Part shown: positions 53,671-63,589 of the stretch, piece by piece | Layout: every line of letters starts with the position of its first letter | Numbering within the stretch: the stretch's first letter is position 1 | Assembly (NCBI RefSeq): GCF_022829385.1 | Contig: NZ_JAKSXX010000246.1 | Location: forward strand, 124,001-188,000 | Origin: Methylobacterium sp. J-070 | GTDB lineage: Bacteria > Pseudomonadota > Alphaproteobacteria > Rhizobiales > Beijerinckiaceae | Length of the DNA: 64,000 nucleotides | Direction of reading: 5' to 3' | The notes under the pieces: generated by a model | What the model saw: only the letters and a program-made list of their open reading frames with translations | What the model was told of the DNA's origin: nothing | Databases searched by the model: none | Translations under genes and position numbers: made by a program

Positions 53671-53771
53671 CCTGAGGTGCCGCAGCGAAGCGGAGGCCTC
53701 GAAGGAGCCGTCCAGAGCGCGCGCGGCTGGCTGGAGCCCTCCTTCGAGGCCCGCTTCGCGGTCACCTCAGG
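53671..53771. repeat. Intergenic palindromic repeat, family B
   Basis: CCTGAGGTG-CCGCAGCGAAGCGGAGGCCTCGAAGGAG pairs with CTCCTTCGAGGCC-CGCTTCGCGG-TCACCTCAGG about 30 bases later, making a long interrupted palindrome between mutY and the methylase gene. Repeats starting CCTGAGGTG with AGGCCTCGAAGGA are common in Rhizobiales. A worn half may lie at 23571-23605. Confidence 0.8.
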
Positions 53772-53916
53772 ATCAGGGGGAGCGGGTCGGATTCAGATGT
53801 CTCGCCGCCGTCTCTGCGAGCGGAGCGGAGCAATCCGGGTCACGTTGCCTCGCTCGTGATGGCGGAGAGCGTCATCACCCGCAGGCTTGACCCGAAAGCT
53901 TGGAACGCAAACGGCT

Positions 53917-55107
53917 TCAGCCGTTGGCCATCGCCCGGCGCAGGCCGGCCCGATAGCTGTCGATCACCACCGGCTTGCCGGACCGCTCCACGTGCCAGAA
54001 CGTCCAGCCGTTGCAGGCCGGGAGCCCCTGGACCAGGGCGCCGATCTTGTGGATCGAGCCGATCACCAGGCCGTTGTCGAGCTGGCCGTCCGGACGCACC
54101 GTGGCGCGGAAGCGGCGGCGCTCGTCGGTGACGACCTCGCCGGGGCGGATGTGCCCGGCCTCGATCACCGAGAGGAACGGCACCCGCGGCTCTGCGCGCT
54201 TGGTCGGCGCCACCATGAGGGCCGCCTGCGACAGGGTTTCGACGGCGGCGATCCGGGCGCGGGCGGCGTCCGCGTAGACCGTCTCGCGCTCGATGCCGAT
54301 GAACCGGCGGCCGAGGCGCTTGGCGACGGCACCCGTCGTGCCGGTGCCGAAGAACGGGTCGAGCACGACGTCGCCGGGATTGGTCGCGGCCAGCAGGGTC
54401 CGGGCGAGCAGGGCCTCGGGCTTCTGGGTGGGGTGGACCTTGTGGCCGTCCGCATCCTTCAGCCGCTCGTCGCCGGTGCAGAGCGGGATGAACCAGTCCG
54501 AGCGCATCTGGAGGTCTTCGTTGCCGGCCTTCAGCGCGTCGTAGTGGAACGTGTAGCCCTTCGACTCCGCCGAGCGCGACGCCCAGATCAGGGTTTCGTG
54601 GGCGTTGGTGAAACGCTTGCCGCGGAAGTTCGGCATCGGGTTGGCCTTGCGCCAGACGATGTCGTTGAGGATCCAGTAACCGAGATCCTGCAACGCGCTC
54701 CCGACCCGGAAGATGTTGTGGTAAGACCCGATCACCCAGAGGGTCGCGTTCGGCTTCATCACGCGGCGACAGGCGGCGAGCCAGTCCCGGGTGAAGGCGT
54801 CGTAGGCCTCGAAGGTGGCGAACTTGTCCCAGTCGTCGTCGACGGCATCGACGCGGCTCTGATCCGGACGCAGCAGGCCGGCCTCGCCGAGCTGGAGGTT
54901 GTAGGGCGGGTCGGCGAACACGCAGTCGACGCTGGACGCCGGCAGGGCGTTCATCGCCGCGATGCAATCCCCGACCAGCACCTGGTCGAGGGGTAGGGAA
55001 CGCTGGGCGGGTACGAGACCCATCCGTGGCGCCAACGCGGGCCGCCCGGCACGCGAGACCTGTTTCCGGGCGACGGCGTCGGCAGCCACGGTACGCGGGG
55101 AAGCCAT
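53917..55107 (-). CDS. ccrM: CcrM-type adenine DNA methyltransferase (GANTC)
   Basis: About 396 residues. Beta-class N6-adenine MTase: catalytic DPPYNLQLGEAGLLRP, SAM-binding VVLDPFFGTGTTGAVAKRLG, and the CcrM C-terminal RAMA-like domain with GSIHKIGALVQGLPACNGWTF. Cell-cycle methylase of alphaproteobacteria. ATG 55107 (MASPRTV) is used; ATG 55116 in frame is also possible. A 50-residue N-terminal extension precedes the MTase core. Confidence 0.95.
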   Translation of the reverse strand: MASPRTVAADAVARKQVSRAGRPALAPRMGLVPAQRSLPLDQVLVGDCIAAMNALPASSVDCVFADPPYNLQLGEAGLLRPDQSRVDAVDDDWDKFATFEAYDAFTRDWLAACRRVMKPNATLWVIGSYHNIFRVGSALQDLGYWILNDIVWRKANPMPNFRGKRFTNAHETLIWASRSAESKGYTFHYDALKAGNEDLQMRSDWFIPLCTGDERLKDADGHKVHPTQKPEALLARTLLAATNPGDVVLDPFFGTGTTGAVAKRLGRRFIGIERETVYADAARARIAAVETLSQAALMVAPTKRAEPRVPFLSVIEAGHIRPGEVVTDERRRFRATVRPDGQLDNGLVIGSIHKIGALVQGLPACNGWTFWHVERSGKPVVIDSYRAGLRRAMANG

Positions 55108-55116
55108 GGCAAACAC

Positions 55117-55554
55117 CGGTTACGCGACTGACCGGCAGACCATGCGTCGGACAGGGTAAAGGTCGGGTTTTCCGATTTTGTCGGCGGACGTCCCGTTCTG
55201 GGGCTGCACTTTTTGCCGGGTCGAAAATCCGGTCCGAAGCGGCGACGCCGGCCGGGTCGTGTCCACCCGAGCGGGATACAGGGTCCCTCTCAGTGCAACG
55301 CTTAGGCAATTATGCCTCGTCCGCGCAATCTTGGGCTCGTCCGCACAAGGACTTCCAGAACACGCAGTTCGACTTGCCTCAGCGTATTTGCAAGACGAAC
55401 CAGAAACGTCGCGCAACACTCCCGCATGTAATCAGCACGGGCCAAAAACGGCCCGGCGGAATGCCGCTTCCGCCCGGCGCATAGACATGCCTTATTGCGG
55501 CCTGTTTCCGAAACGACTGGCGCCGTCCCGAAAAAACAAGGGAATGCGTTGAGA
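55117..55554. other. Intergenic region between ccrM and rlpA
   Basis: No gene-like frame. I see no GANTC site here, which would be of interest for ccrM autoregulation. Divergent promoters are expected. Confidence 0.45.
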
Positions 55555-55905
55555 ATGCAGTTTGGTTTCGGAAAGTTCGTCGTCACTCTTGGAATGCTGG
55601 CCACCGTCCTCGGGACAACCCTCCCGGCCGCCGCGCAGAGCGGAGCGGCCTCCTGGTACGGCAGCGGCCATCGCACCGCCAACGGCGAGCATTTCAACCC
55701 GAACGGGATGACGGCCGCCCATCGCAGCCTGCCCTTCGGCACCCGCGTCCGCGTCGAGAACCAGCGGACGGGCCGCTCCGTGGTCGTGCGCATCAACGAC
55801 CGTGGTCCGTTCGTGCGCGGCCGCATCATCGATCTGTCGCGCGGCTCCGCCCGCGCCCTCGGCATGGGCGGCACGACCTACGTCTCCCTCCACGTCCTGA
55901 ACTGA
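55555..55905 (+). CDS. RlpA-like septal/cell-wall protein
   Basis: 116 residues. Signal peptide (FVVTLGMLATVLGTTLPAAA), then the double-psi beta-barrel: GAASWYGSGHRTANGEHFNP, LPFGTRVRVEN, VRINDRGPFVRGRIIDLSRG. The SPOR domain found in E. coli RlpA is missing; only the catalytic-like barrel remains. ATG 55555 lies in frame after a longer, less likely start. Confidence 0.9.
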   Translation: MQFGFGKFVVTLGMLATVLGTTLPAAAQSGAASWYGSGHRTANGEHFNPNGMTAAHRSLPFGTRVRVENQRTGRSVVVRINDRGPFVRGRIIDLSRGSARALGMGGTTYVSLHVLN

Positions 55906-56013
55906 CGGCGCCGAGGCCCGGCCGCCCTGTCCCGAGCGGGCAGGGCGGTTCCGGGCGTTGTCTGCCGCGCCCGAAGGCCCCATCTGCTGCCGGGTTCAGT
56001 CCGGATCAGCCGC

Positions 56014-56328
56014 ATGCCCAAGCCCCTCATCGTCGACATCCCGCACGACCTCGGCCGTGACGAGGCCAAGAGGCGCCTCGAGCACGGGACCGAGCAGGCG
56101 CGGGCGTTCCTGGCCAAGAGCGGGATCACGGTCGACCAGCTCGCCTGGACCGGCGACCGGCTCGACTTCGGCGTCTCGGCGGTGGCGCAGAAGGTCGCCG
56201 GCACGATCGACGTCGGCGCCGAGAGCGTGCGCCTGGAGGTGAAGCTGCCGTTTCTGCTCGCGCTGTTCGCCGAGAAGATCCAGAAGGTGGCCAGCAAGGA
56301 GGGCAACCTCCTGCTCACCAAGAAGTAG
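56014..56328 (+). CDS. Polyhydroxyalkanoic acid system family protein
   Basis: 104 residues of PHA_gran_rgn type: IVDIPHDLGRDEAKRRLEHG, GDRLDFGVSAVAQKVAGTID and LEVKLPFLLALFAEKIQKVA. Annotated as a PHA-granule system protein; its molecular role is not known. Confidence 0.88.
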   Translation: MPKPLIVDIPHDLGRDEAKRRLEHGTEQARAFLAKSGITVDQLAWTGDRLDFGVSAVAQKVAGTIDVGAESVRLEVKLPFLLALFAEKIQKVASKEGNLLLTKK

Positions 56329-56408
56329 CGTCCCGGAACCGGATCGGCACGACCTTGTTTCCGCCGACACGGTGCGGGTCTGCACCGTCCGTCTCGCGGA
56401 GGATCCCG

Positions 56409-56645
56409 GTGCCTCAGTTCACGCTCGCCGACCCGGGGCAGGTCCCCGAGGTGCCGCCTCAGCCGGCCCCCACCCCGGATCGCCCCTTCGAACCGCCGCA
56501 GGCGCCGACCCAGCCGCCCGGCCCCGAGATCCCCGGGAACACGCCCTCCGAGTCCCCCGGCATCCAGCCGCCCGAGATCCCGGTCAACGATCCGGGCGGC
56601 CCCTCGATCAGCCCGCCGACGGGGCCGGCCAACCCGATCGCCTGA
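56409..56645 (+). CDS. Small proline-rich protein, 78 aa
   Basis: GTG start at 56409 with a strong GGAGG. About a third of the residues are proline (QAPTQPPGPEIPGNTP, PGGPSISPPTGP). No signal peptide or membrane helix; likely disordered. Conserved short Pro-rich ORFs of this sort exist in Methylobacteria. Function unknown. Confidence 0.6.
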   Translation: MPQFTLADPGQVPEVPPQPAPTPDRPFEPPQAPTQPPGPEIPGNTPSESPGIQPPEIPVNDPGGPSISPPTGPANPIA

Positions 56646-56709
56646 CGGGAGGCGTTCTCGCGGGGCGTCGCGTTTGAACAGGCCGCCCCGCGCTGCCATA
56701 AGCCGGCCC

Positions 56710-58512
56710 ATGGCCGCTCCCCCGCTCCTCACCCTTCAGGACGTCGCGCTCACCTTCGGCGGCACGCCGCTGATCACGCGCGGCGATCTCACCATCGCGC
56801 CGGGGGAGCGAAGCTGCCTCGTCGGCCGGAACGGATCCGGCAAGTCGACGCTGATGAAGATCGCCGCCGGCCTGGTCGAGCCCGACAAGGGGCGGCGCTT
56901 CGTCCAGCCCGGCACCACGATCCGCTACCTCGCGCAGGAGCCCGACTTCGGGAGCTTCGCCACGACCCTCGACTTCGTCGAGGCGGGCCTGCCGCCGGGC
57001 GAGTCCACGCACCGCGCCCGCTACCTGCTGGAGAGCCTCGGCCTCACCGGCGCCGAGGATCCGGGAAAGCTCTCGGGCGGGGAGGGGCGCCGCACCGCCC
57101 TGGCCCAGGCGCTGGCCCCGGAGCCCGACGTGCTGCTCCTCGACGAGCCCACCAACCACCTCGACCTGCCGGCGATCGAGTGGCTCGAATCGGAGCTGAA
57201 GGGCACCCGGGCGGCGCTCGTGCTGATCAGCCACGACCGCCGGTTCCTCTCGGCGCTGTCGCGCGCCACGATCTGGCTCGATCGCGGCGAGACGCGGCGG
57301 ATCGACCAGGGCTTCTCCGGCTTCGAGGCGTGGCGGGACGCCTTCTTCGAGGAGGAGGAGCGCGACCAGCACAAGCTCGACCGCAAGATCGTCGCCGAGG
57401 AGCATTGGCTGCGCTACGGCGTCACGGCGCGGCGCAAGCGCAACGTCCGCCGCCTCGGCAACCTGCACGAACTCCGGAAGAACCGCCGCGAGGTGCGCCG
57501 GCCGGTGGGCAGCGTCAGCATGCAGGCCTCCGACGCCGAATCGTCCGGCAGCCTCGTGGTGGAGGCCCGCGACATCGCCAAGGCCTATGGCGAGCGGCGG
57601 ATCGTCGAGGGCCTGTCGCTGCGGGTGATGCGCGGCGACCGGCTCGGCATCGTCGGGGCCAACGGCGCCGGCAAGAGCACGCTGATCAATCTGCTGATGG
57701 GCCGGCTCGCGCCGGATTCCGGGCAGGTGGTGCTCGGCACCAACCTGCTGCCGGTGGTGCTCGATCAGGCCCGGGCCGTGCTGGAGCCGGGCATGACCGT
57801 CACCGACGTCCTCACCGGCGGCCGGGGCGACAGCGTCACGGTCAACGGCCACAGCCGCCACGTGATCGGCTACCTCAAGGACTTCCTGTTCACCCCCGAG
57901 CAGGCGCGGACCCCGGTCTCGGTGCTCTCCGGCGGCGAGCGCAACCGCCTGTTGATCGCCCGCGCCCTGGCGCAGCCGGCCAACCTGCTGGTGCTCGACG
58001 AGCCGACCAACGACCTCGATCTTGAGACCCTCGACCTGCTGCAGGAGATGCTCGGCGACTACCAGGGCACGCTGATTCTGGTCAGCCACGACCGTGACTT
58101 CCTCGACCGCGTGGCCGGCAGCGTGCTGGTGTCGGAAGGCGGCGGCCGCTGGGCCGAATATGCCGGCGGCTACAGCGACATGCTGATCCAGCGCGGGCAG
58201 GGGGTCGAGGCGCGGACCGTCGCCCCGAAGGCGAAGGAGGCGCGAGACCGGTCGTCCAGCCCGGCGCCGCAGCCGACCGGCAAGCCCAAGCTCGGCTTCA
58301 AGGACCAGCATGAGTTGAAGACGCTCCCGGCCCGCATCGAGAAGCTGGAGGCGGCGATCGGCCAGCTCAAGACGATCCTGGCGGATCCCAATCTCTATGC
58401 CCGCGATCCCGGGCGCTTCGACAAGGCCTCGACCATGTTGGCGCAGGCCGAGACCGAGCTGTCGCAGGCGGAGGACCGCTGGCTGGAGCTCGAGATGTTG
58501 CAGGCCGGCTGA
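56710..58512 (+). CDS. uup: ABC-F ATPase (Uup type)
   Basis: 600 residues, two ABC domains: Walker A GRNGSGKST and GANGAGKST, signatures LSGGEGRRTALAQAL and LSGGERNRLLIARAL, both with Walker B LLDEPTNHL/LVLDEPTNDL. The linker (RKIVAEEHWLRYGVTARRKR) and the C-terminal coiled coil point to Uup rather than EttA. Acts on ribosomes or DNA; no membrane part. Confidence 0.9.
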   Translation: MAAPPLLTLQDVALTFGGTPLITRGDLTIAPGERSCLVGRNGSGKSTLMKIAAGLVEPDKGRRFVQPGTTIRYLAQEPDFGSFATTLDFVEAGLPPGESTHRARYLLESLGLTGAEDPGKLSGGEGRRTALAQALAPEPDVLLLDEPTNHLDLPAIEWLESELKGTRAALVLISHDRRFLSALSRATIWLDRGETRRIDQGFSGFEAWRDAFFEEEERDQHKLDRKIVAEEHWLRYGVTARRKRNVRRLGNLHELRKNRREVRRPVGSVSMQASDAESSGSLVVEARDIAKAYGERRIVEGLSLRVMRGDRLGIVGANGAGKSTLINLLMGRLAPDSGQVVLGTNLLPVVLDQARAVLEPGMTVTDVLTGGRGDSVTVNGHSRHVIGYLKDFLFTPEQARTPVSVLSGGERNRLLIARALAQPANLLVLDEPTNDLDLETLDLLQEMLGDYQGTLILVSHDRDFLDRVAGSVLVSEGGGRWAEYAGGYSDMLIQRGQGVEARTVAPKAKEARDRSSSPAPQPTGKPKLGFKDQHELKTLPARIEKLEAAIGQLKTILADPNLYARDPGRFDKASTMLAQAETELSQAEDRWLELEMLQAG

Positions 58513-58554
58513 GTACCGCCGTGCCCTCGCGTGACCGACCGGACCGGAGACCGC

Positions 58555-60045
58555 ATGACCGCCTACCAGACCCTCGAACAGCGCTTCGCCCGCCTCGCCG
58601 CCCTCGAAGGCGCGGCCGGGATCCTCGGCTGGGACGCGCAGACGCTGATGCCGGATGGCGCCGCGGAGGCCCGGGGCGACCAGCTCGCGATCCTGCGCGG
58701 GCTCGCCCACGAGATGCTGACGGCCCCCGCGGCCGCCGAGGACCTCGACGCCGCCGAGCGCGCCGGGATCCTCGAGGCGTGGCCCGCCGCCAACCTGCGC
58801 GAGATGCGGCGCGCCCAGGCGCACGCCACGGCGGTGCCCCGCGATCTCGTGGAGGCCAGCTCCCGCGCCGTCTCCCGCTGCGAGATGGTCTGGCGGGCGG
58901 CGCGGCGGGACGCGGATTTCGCCAGTCTCGCGCCGGACCTGACCGAGGTGCTGCGGCTGCAGCGGGAGATCGGTCAGGCGAAGGGCGCGGCCCTCGGCCT
59001 CGACCCCTACGACGCGCTCCTCGACAGCTACGATCCCGGCATGCGGCGTGCGACGATCGACCCGCTCTTCGCGGATCTGACCGGCTGGCTCCCGGCGCTG
59101 ATCGCCCGCGCCCGGGAGATCCAGGCGTCGGGGCCGGCGCCGCTGCCGCTCGCCGGGCCGTTCGATGTCAGCGTGCAGCGCGCGCTCGGCCTCAAGCTCA
59201 TGGAGGCGGTGGGCTTCGACTTCACCCGCGGCCGGCTCGATATCAGCCTGCACCCGTTCTGCGGCGGTGCCACCGACGACGTGCGCATCACCACCCGGTA
59301 CGACGAGGCCGATTTCGGCCGGGCCCTGATGGGCGTCCTCCACGAGACCGGCCACGCCCTCTACGAGCAGGGTCGGCCGGCTCCGTGGCGTCACCAGCCG
59401 GTGGGCGCGGCCCGGGGCATGAGCCTGCACGAGAGCCAGTCGCTCATCATCGAGATGCAGGCCTGCCGGAGCCGGCCGTTCTTCACCTTCCTGGCGCCGC
59501 TTCTGCGCGAGGCGTTCGGGCGTTCGGGGCCGGAATGGTCCCCGGAGAACCTGCACGCCCTCAACACCCGGGTCGCGCCGGGCTTCATCCGGGTGGATGC
59601 CGACGAGGCGACCTACCCGGCCCACATCGTCCTGCGCTACCGCCTCGAGACCGCGATGATCGCCGGCGACCTGGCGGTCGGCGACCTGCCCGGCGCCTTC
59701 AACGACGGCCTGCGGGACCTCCTCGGCCTGACCGTGCCGGACGACCGCGTCGGCTGCCTCCAGGACATCCACTGGCCCAGCGGCGCCTTCGGCTACTTCC
59801 CGACCTACACGCTCGGCGCCCTGGCGGCGGCGCAGCTGTTCCGGGCCGCGCGAGCGGCCGAGCCGGCGCTGCCCGACTGCCTCGCGGACGGCAATTTCGG
59901 GCCGCTGCGGGGCTGGCTGCGGGCGAACGTCCACGAAGTCGGCAGCCTGCTCGGCACCGACGATCTGCTCACCCGCGCCACCGGGTCGCCGCTCGGCACG
60001 GAGGCGTTCCGGGCGCATCTGGAGGCGCGATATCTGGCGGGCTGA
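58555..60045 (+). CDS. M32-family metallocarboxypeptidase
   Basis: 496 residues, Taq carboxypeptidase family. Zinc motif HETGH in VLHETGHALYEQGRP near residue 264, the HES motif in MSLHESQSLIIEMQ and IRVDADEATYPAHIVLRYRL downstream. Releases C-terminal residues from peptides. ATG 58555 has GGAG; the upstream GTG 58531 is less likely. Confidence 0.92.
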   Translation: MTAYQTLEQRFARLAALEGAAGILGWDAQTLMPDGAAEARGDQLAILRGLAHEMLTAPAAAEDLDAAERAGILEAWPAANLREMRRAQAHATAVPRDLVEASSRAVSRCEMVWRAARRDADFASLAPDLTEVLRLQREIGQAKGAALGLDPYDALLDSYDPGMRRATIDPLFADLTGWLPALIARAREIQASGPAPLPLAGPFDVSVQRALGLKLMEAVGFDFTRGRLDISLHPFCGGATDDVRITTRYDEADFGRALMGVLHETGHALYEQGRPAPWRHQPVGAARGMSLHESQSLIIEMQACRSRPFFTFLAPLLREAFGRSGPEWSPENLHALNTRVAPGFIRVDADEATYPAHIVLRYRLETAMIAGDLAVGDLPGAFNDGLRDLLGLTVPDDRVGCLQDIHWPSGAFGYFPTYTLGALAAAQLFRAARAAEPALPDCLADGNFGPLRGWLRANVHEVGSLLGTDDLLTRATGSPLGTEAFRAHLEARYLAG

Positions 60046-60090
60046 AGGCGGTCTTGGCAGGACAGCCGCGTCCTTCCGCCGGAACTGCCG

Positions 60091-63000
60091 CTACAGCTCC
60101 ACCACATCCACCGCGCCGCCCAGCCGATCCCGGGCGAGATCGGCGACGTGGCGGTGGTGCGTGAACAGGATCGGCTGGACGCGCGCGCCGATCTCCGCCA
60201 GCGCGTCGAGCCCGTAGCCGGTGCGGGCCTCGTCGAAGGTCGAGAACAGGTCGTCGCCGATGAACGGGGCCGGCTCGGCACGCCCTGCGTAATCCTCCAG
60301 GTAGGCGAGCCGCAGGGCAAGATAGAGCTGGTCGCGGGTGCCCTCGCTCATGCCCTCGATCGCCACCGTGCCGCCGCCCGCCCGCTGCCCTGCGAGCTTC
60401 GGCGTGTCGGCCTCGTCGTAGGTCTGAGCGAGGCCCGAGAAGGCGCCGCCCGTGAGCGCCCCGAACAGCGCCCCGGCCCGCGCCACCAGGGGATCCTGCT
60501 GCCCGGCCCTGTGCCGGGCCATCGCCTGGCCCAGCATCAGACCGGCGAAGCGCAGGACCGCCCAGGACCGGGCGGTGGCCTGAAGATCGGCCTCCGCGGC
60601 CTTCCGCTCCGCCAGCGCCGGCTCGGCCCCGCTTCCGCCCTCAAGCTCGGCCCGGCGGCGCTCGGCCCGATCCCGGTCGGCGAAGATGACTTGGCCGCGC
60701 TCCGCCTGCTCGTCGGCCTCCAGCGCGAGCCGGGCCAGCTCCGCCTCGATCGCCTCGGGCGGCAGCGCGGCCAGATCGGCGCGGAGCTCGGCCTCCGGCA
60801 GCCCGTCGGCGGCCCCGGCGAGGCCGCCGCGGAGCCGCAGCAGCTCCGCCCGCAGCCGCTCCCGGGCGCTCAGCCGCCCGAACAGGGCCTCGATCTCCGG
60901 CACGGGAGCCTCCGCGAGCGCCGGCATCGCCTCGGCGACCTGCCGGGCCAGAACCGTCCGGGCCGCGTCGCGCCGATCGGCCGCCGCGCGGTCGGCTGCC
61001 TCGGCCTCCTCCCGCCGGCGATCCAGCTCGGCACGTCGGGCTTCCCGCGCCTGCGCGGCGACGAGGCGGGTGTGCAGGGTCCGGACCGCACCGGTCGGTG
61101 GGGCGCCGGCGAGGTCGGGCGCCAGCGCATCGACCAGGGCGGACGCCGTGATTCGGAACGCCTCCATGTCGCGCCGGATTCCGGCAGACCGGCGATCGAG
61201 CGCGGCGCGGTCCAACAGCCGATCGGGTACCGTGCGCCAGGCCTCCAGGGCGCCCTCCGCCTCGTCGGGCCCGGCGGTGGCGTCGAGGCCGAGGGGCAGC
61301 AGCGCCGCCTCCCATTCGGCTCGCCACGCGCTCCGGCGCGACGCGGTCTCGGCGCGCGCCGCCTCCAGCCTGTCCGCCGTCGCGGTGGCGGCGCGCAGCA
61401 GGCCGCCGGTCTGGAGGTTCGCCTCCCAGCGGCTCGCCAGGGTGGCGACCCGCGCCTCGATCCGTTCCAGGATCTGACCCACCCCGCCGTCCGGCGCCGG
61501 ATCGAGCCCGGCCCGGAGGCCGAGGTCGGCCAGCGGCGCCCGGGCGTCCTCGATCCGGATCCACAGCCGGTCCCGTTCGATCCGCTGCTCGGCCAGCCGC
61601 TGCTCCGCCTCGATCAGGCTCTCGGCCTCGGCGAGCCAGGCCGCCATCTCCGCCGGGGGACCGGGGACCAGGCCCACGGGCTGCCAGACCTCGCGCCATG
61701 CCGCCTCGCCCTCGGCGATGTCGTCGGCCATCCCCGCGAGGATGCCCGCCGCGGCGGCCGCCGCCGCATCCTCGGCGGCGAGGCGGTCGAGATCGGCGGC
61801 GTGGGCCGCGACCCGGGCGGCGTCGGCGGCACGCTCGTCGGCGAGGTGGTCCGCGTCGAGGCGCGCGCGCTCGTAGGCGGCGACGGTGGCGAGTTCCACG
61901 GGCCGTCCGGCCGCCAGGGCGTCGCGCAGGGGGGCGAACGCCGCGTCGCGGGCCGCCCGCACGGCGTCGAGCCGCTCCCGGGTGGCGATCGGACGGCCGG
62001 CCTCGCGCTCGCGCAGGCGGTCCCGGGTGGCGTCGGCCTGCCGGAGGGCCGCATCCCGGCGGTCGGCGGCGCGCTCCTGCTCGCGCCGCTTGCCGTCGAG
62101 GAGCGCGCGATAGCGCGCCACCGTGTCGGCCGAGGGCAGGGGCAGGCGGGCGAGGGCGGCGGTCTCGGCGACCGGGGGCGACAGCCGGCCGGCCTGGTTG
62201 CGCAGCAGCGCGGCCTCCCGCCGGATCGCGGTGTCGAGGGCCTCGTGGGCGGCGATGCGCTCGTGCAGCTTCGCCAGCGGCTTCAGGGCCTCGCGCAAAG
62301 GGGTCGGATCCCGGGTCGCGCCGGCCGCCTCGACCTCGCGGGCCAGCCGGTCGCGCTCGGCGCAGGCCGCAGCGCCGTCGCGGGCGAGCTGCTCCTCGGT
62401 CGCCGCCAGCATCCGGTGGTCGCGGATCAACCGCTCGATCCGAGCCCGGGCGGCGTCGGTCGGCTGCCCGGTCTCCAGCGCCGCCATGTCAGCGGCGCCG
62501 ATGCGGGCGCGCAGCCGCTCCAGCTCCAGCCCGATCTTGTGGGCATCCCCGTCGATCCGGGGGAGGTCGGTGCCGCCCTTCTCGTATTCCTTGGTGCCGC
62601 TGAACGCCGCCAGGATCTCGTCGGCCCGGACCGTCAACCCCGGCTCGACCGGCACGGCCTCGGCCTCGGCGCGCGACCGGGCGAGGGCGGAGCTGGTCCG
62701 CTCCGCCTCGGCCTCCGCGGCGCGGCAGCGTTCGAGGGCGTCCCCGAGGCGCTCGATCCACGTCGGGTCCGCATCGCCGAGGTCGTCCCCGGTGGAGGCG
62801 CGCTCTGCCAGCGCGTCGATCTCCGCGAGGATCGGGCGGACGCGCTTCAGACGCTCCAGCCGCGCCCGGGCGACCGCGACGGCCTTCTGCTCGGCCCGGA
62901 GCGCCTCGAGCTGCCCGGCGGCGGCGGCGATGTCGTCGTTCAGCGCGCGCCAATCGCCGGTCCGCAGGCCCCTCTCGCGCACCGCCTTCCGGGCGGTCTC

Positions 63001-63567
63001 GTGGCGCTCCAGCGCCTGATAGAAGGTCCGGTGCTTGGCCTGGCGCGGCGCGAAGATGCCATCGGCCTCGGCCTCGAGGGCGGTCTGCAGATCCGTGAGG
63101 CCGCGCAGGCCCGAGCCCGCCGCGAACAGGCTCGCGCCGACCTCGCCCTCGACATCGACCACCTCGCGGCCGCCCGCCCGCAGGCTCGCCGCGTCCAGGC
63201 CGAAGGCGCGGCAGAACACCGTCCGGGAGATCCCGCCGAGGAACGGCGCGAGGACGTCGTCGGGGAGCGGGGCTTCCGCGGCGTCGATGAGGGTCCGGCT
63301 GTTGCCCTTCCGGCGGCGGAAGGAGAGGCGGCGCCCGTCCGCCGCGACGAGGTCGGCGCCGAGCCGAAGCTGCGGCATGTCGTGCAGGAAGGCGTAGCGG
63401 GTCGACTTCTCGAAGCCGAACAGCAGGTCCGTGACCGCCGCGAGCGCGGTGCTCTTGCCGGCCTCGTTGGCGCCCAGCACCACGTGCAGCCGGGCATCCG
63501 GCCGGAACGCGACGGTGCGGTCGGTGAACGCGCCGTAGCGCTCCAGGGCGAGGCGGGTCAGGCGCAT
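60091..63567 (-). CDS. YhaN/SbcC-like AAA ATPase
   Basis: 1158 residues. Walker A GANEAGKSTALAAV at residues 33-46, a very long Ala/Arg/Glu coiled-coil middle, and the C-terminal ABC-like half: signature-like GMSEGTRDQLYLALRLAYLE and Walker B FIGDDLFSTFDEAR. Rad50/SbcC relatives of this kind pair with an SbcD-like phosphoesterase, here the gene just upstream. Probably DNA repair. Not a phage gene. Confidence 0.9.
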   Translation of the reverse strand: MRLTRLALERYGAFTDRTVAFRPDARLHVVLGANEAGKSTALAAVTDLLFGFEKSTRYAFLHDMPQLRLGADLVAADGRRLSFRRRKGNSRTLIDAAEAPLPDDVLAPFLGGISRTVFCRAFGLDAASLRAGGREVVDVEGEVGASLFAAGSGLRGLTDLQTALEAEADGIFAPRQAKHRTFYQALERHETARKAVRERGLRTGDWRALNDDIAAAAGQLEALRAEQKAVAVARARLERLKRVRPILAEIDALAERASTGDDLGDADPTWIERLGDALERCRAAEAEAERTSSALARSRAEAEAVPVEPGLTVRADEILAAFSGTKEYEKGGTDLPRIDGDAHKIGLELERLRARIGAADMAALETGQPTDAARARIERLIRDHRMLAATEEQLARDGAAACAERDRLAREVEAAGATRDPTPLREALKPLAKLHERIAAHEALDTAIRREAALLRNQAGRLSPPVAETAALARLPLPSADTVARYRALLDGKRREQERAADRRDAALRQADATRDRLREREAGRPIATRERLDAVRAARDAAFAPLRDALAAGRPVELATVAAYERARLDADHLADERAADAARVAAHAADLDRLAAEDAAAAAAAGILAGMADDIAEGEAAWREVWQPVGLVPGPPAEMAAWLAEAESLIEAEQRLAEQRIERDRLWIRIEDARAPLADLGLRAGLDPAPDGGVGQILERIEARVATLASRWEANLQTGGLLRAATATADRLEAARAETASRRSAWRAEWEAALLPLGLDATAGPDEAEGALEAWRTVPDRLLDRAALDRRSAGIRRDMEAFRITASALVDALAPDLAGAPPTGAVRTLHTRLVAAQAREARRAELDRRREEAEAADRAAADRRDAARTVLARQVAEAMPALAEAPVPEIEALFGRLSARERLRAELLRLRGGLAGAADGLPEAELRADLAALPPEAIEAELARLALEADEQAERGQVIFADRDRAERRRAELEGGSGAEPALAERKAAEADLQATARSWAVLRFAGLMLGQAMARHRAGQQDPLVARAGALFGALTGGAFSGLAQTYDEADTPKLAGQRAGGGTVAIEGMSEGTRDQLYLALRLAYLEDYAGRAEPAPFIGDDLFSTFDEARTGYGLDALAEIGARVQPILFTHHRHVADLARDRLGGAVDVVEL

Positions 63568-63589
63568 CGCGTGTCCGAGGGCTGCCGGC

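Noticed and set aside
56608..60018. Open frame of 1136 codons antisense to the ABC-F and M32 genes
   Set aside because: Opposite strand of two certain genes; composition (Arg/Gly/Ala-rich repeats) is typical of antisense GC-rich frames.
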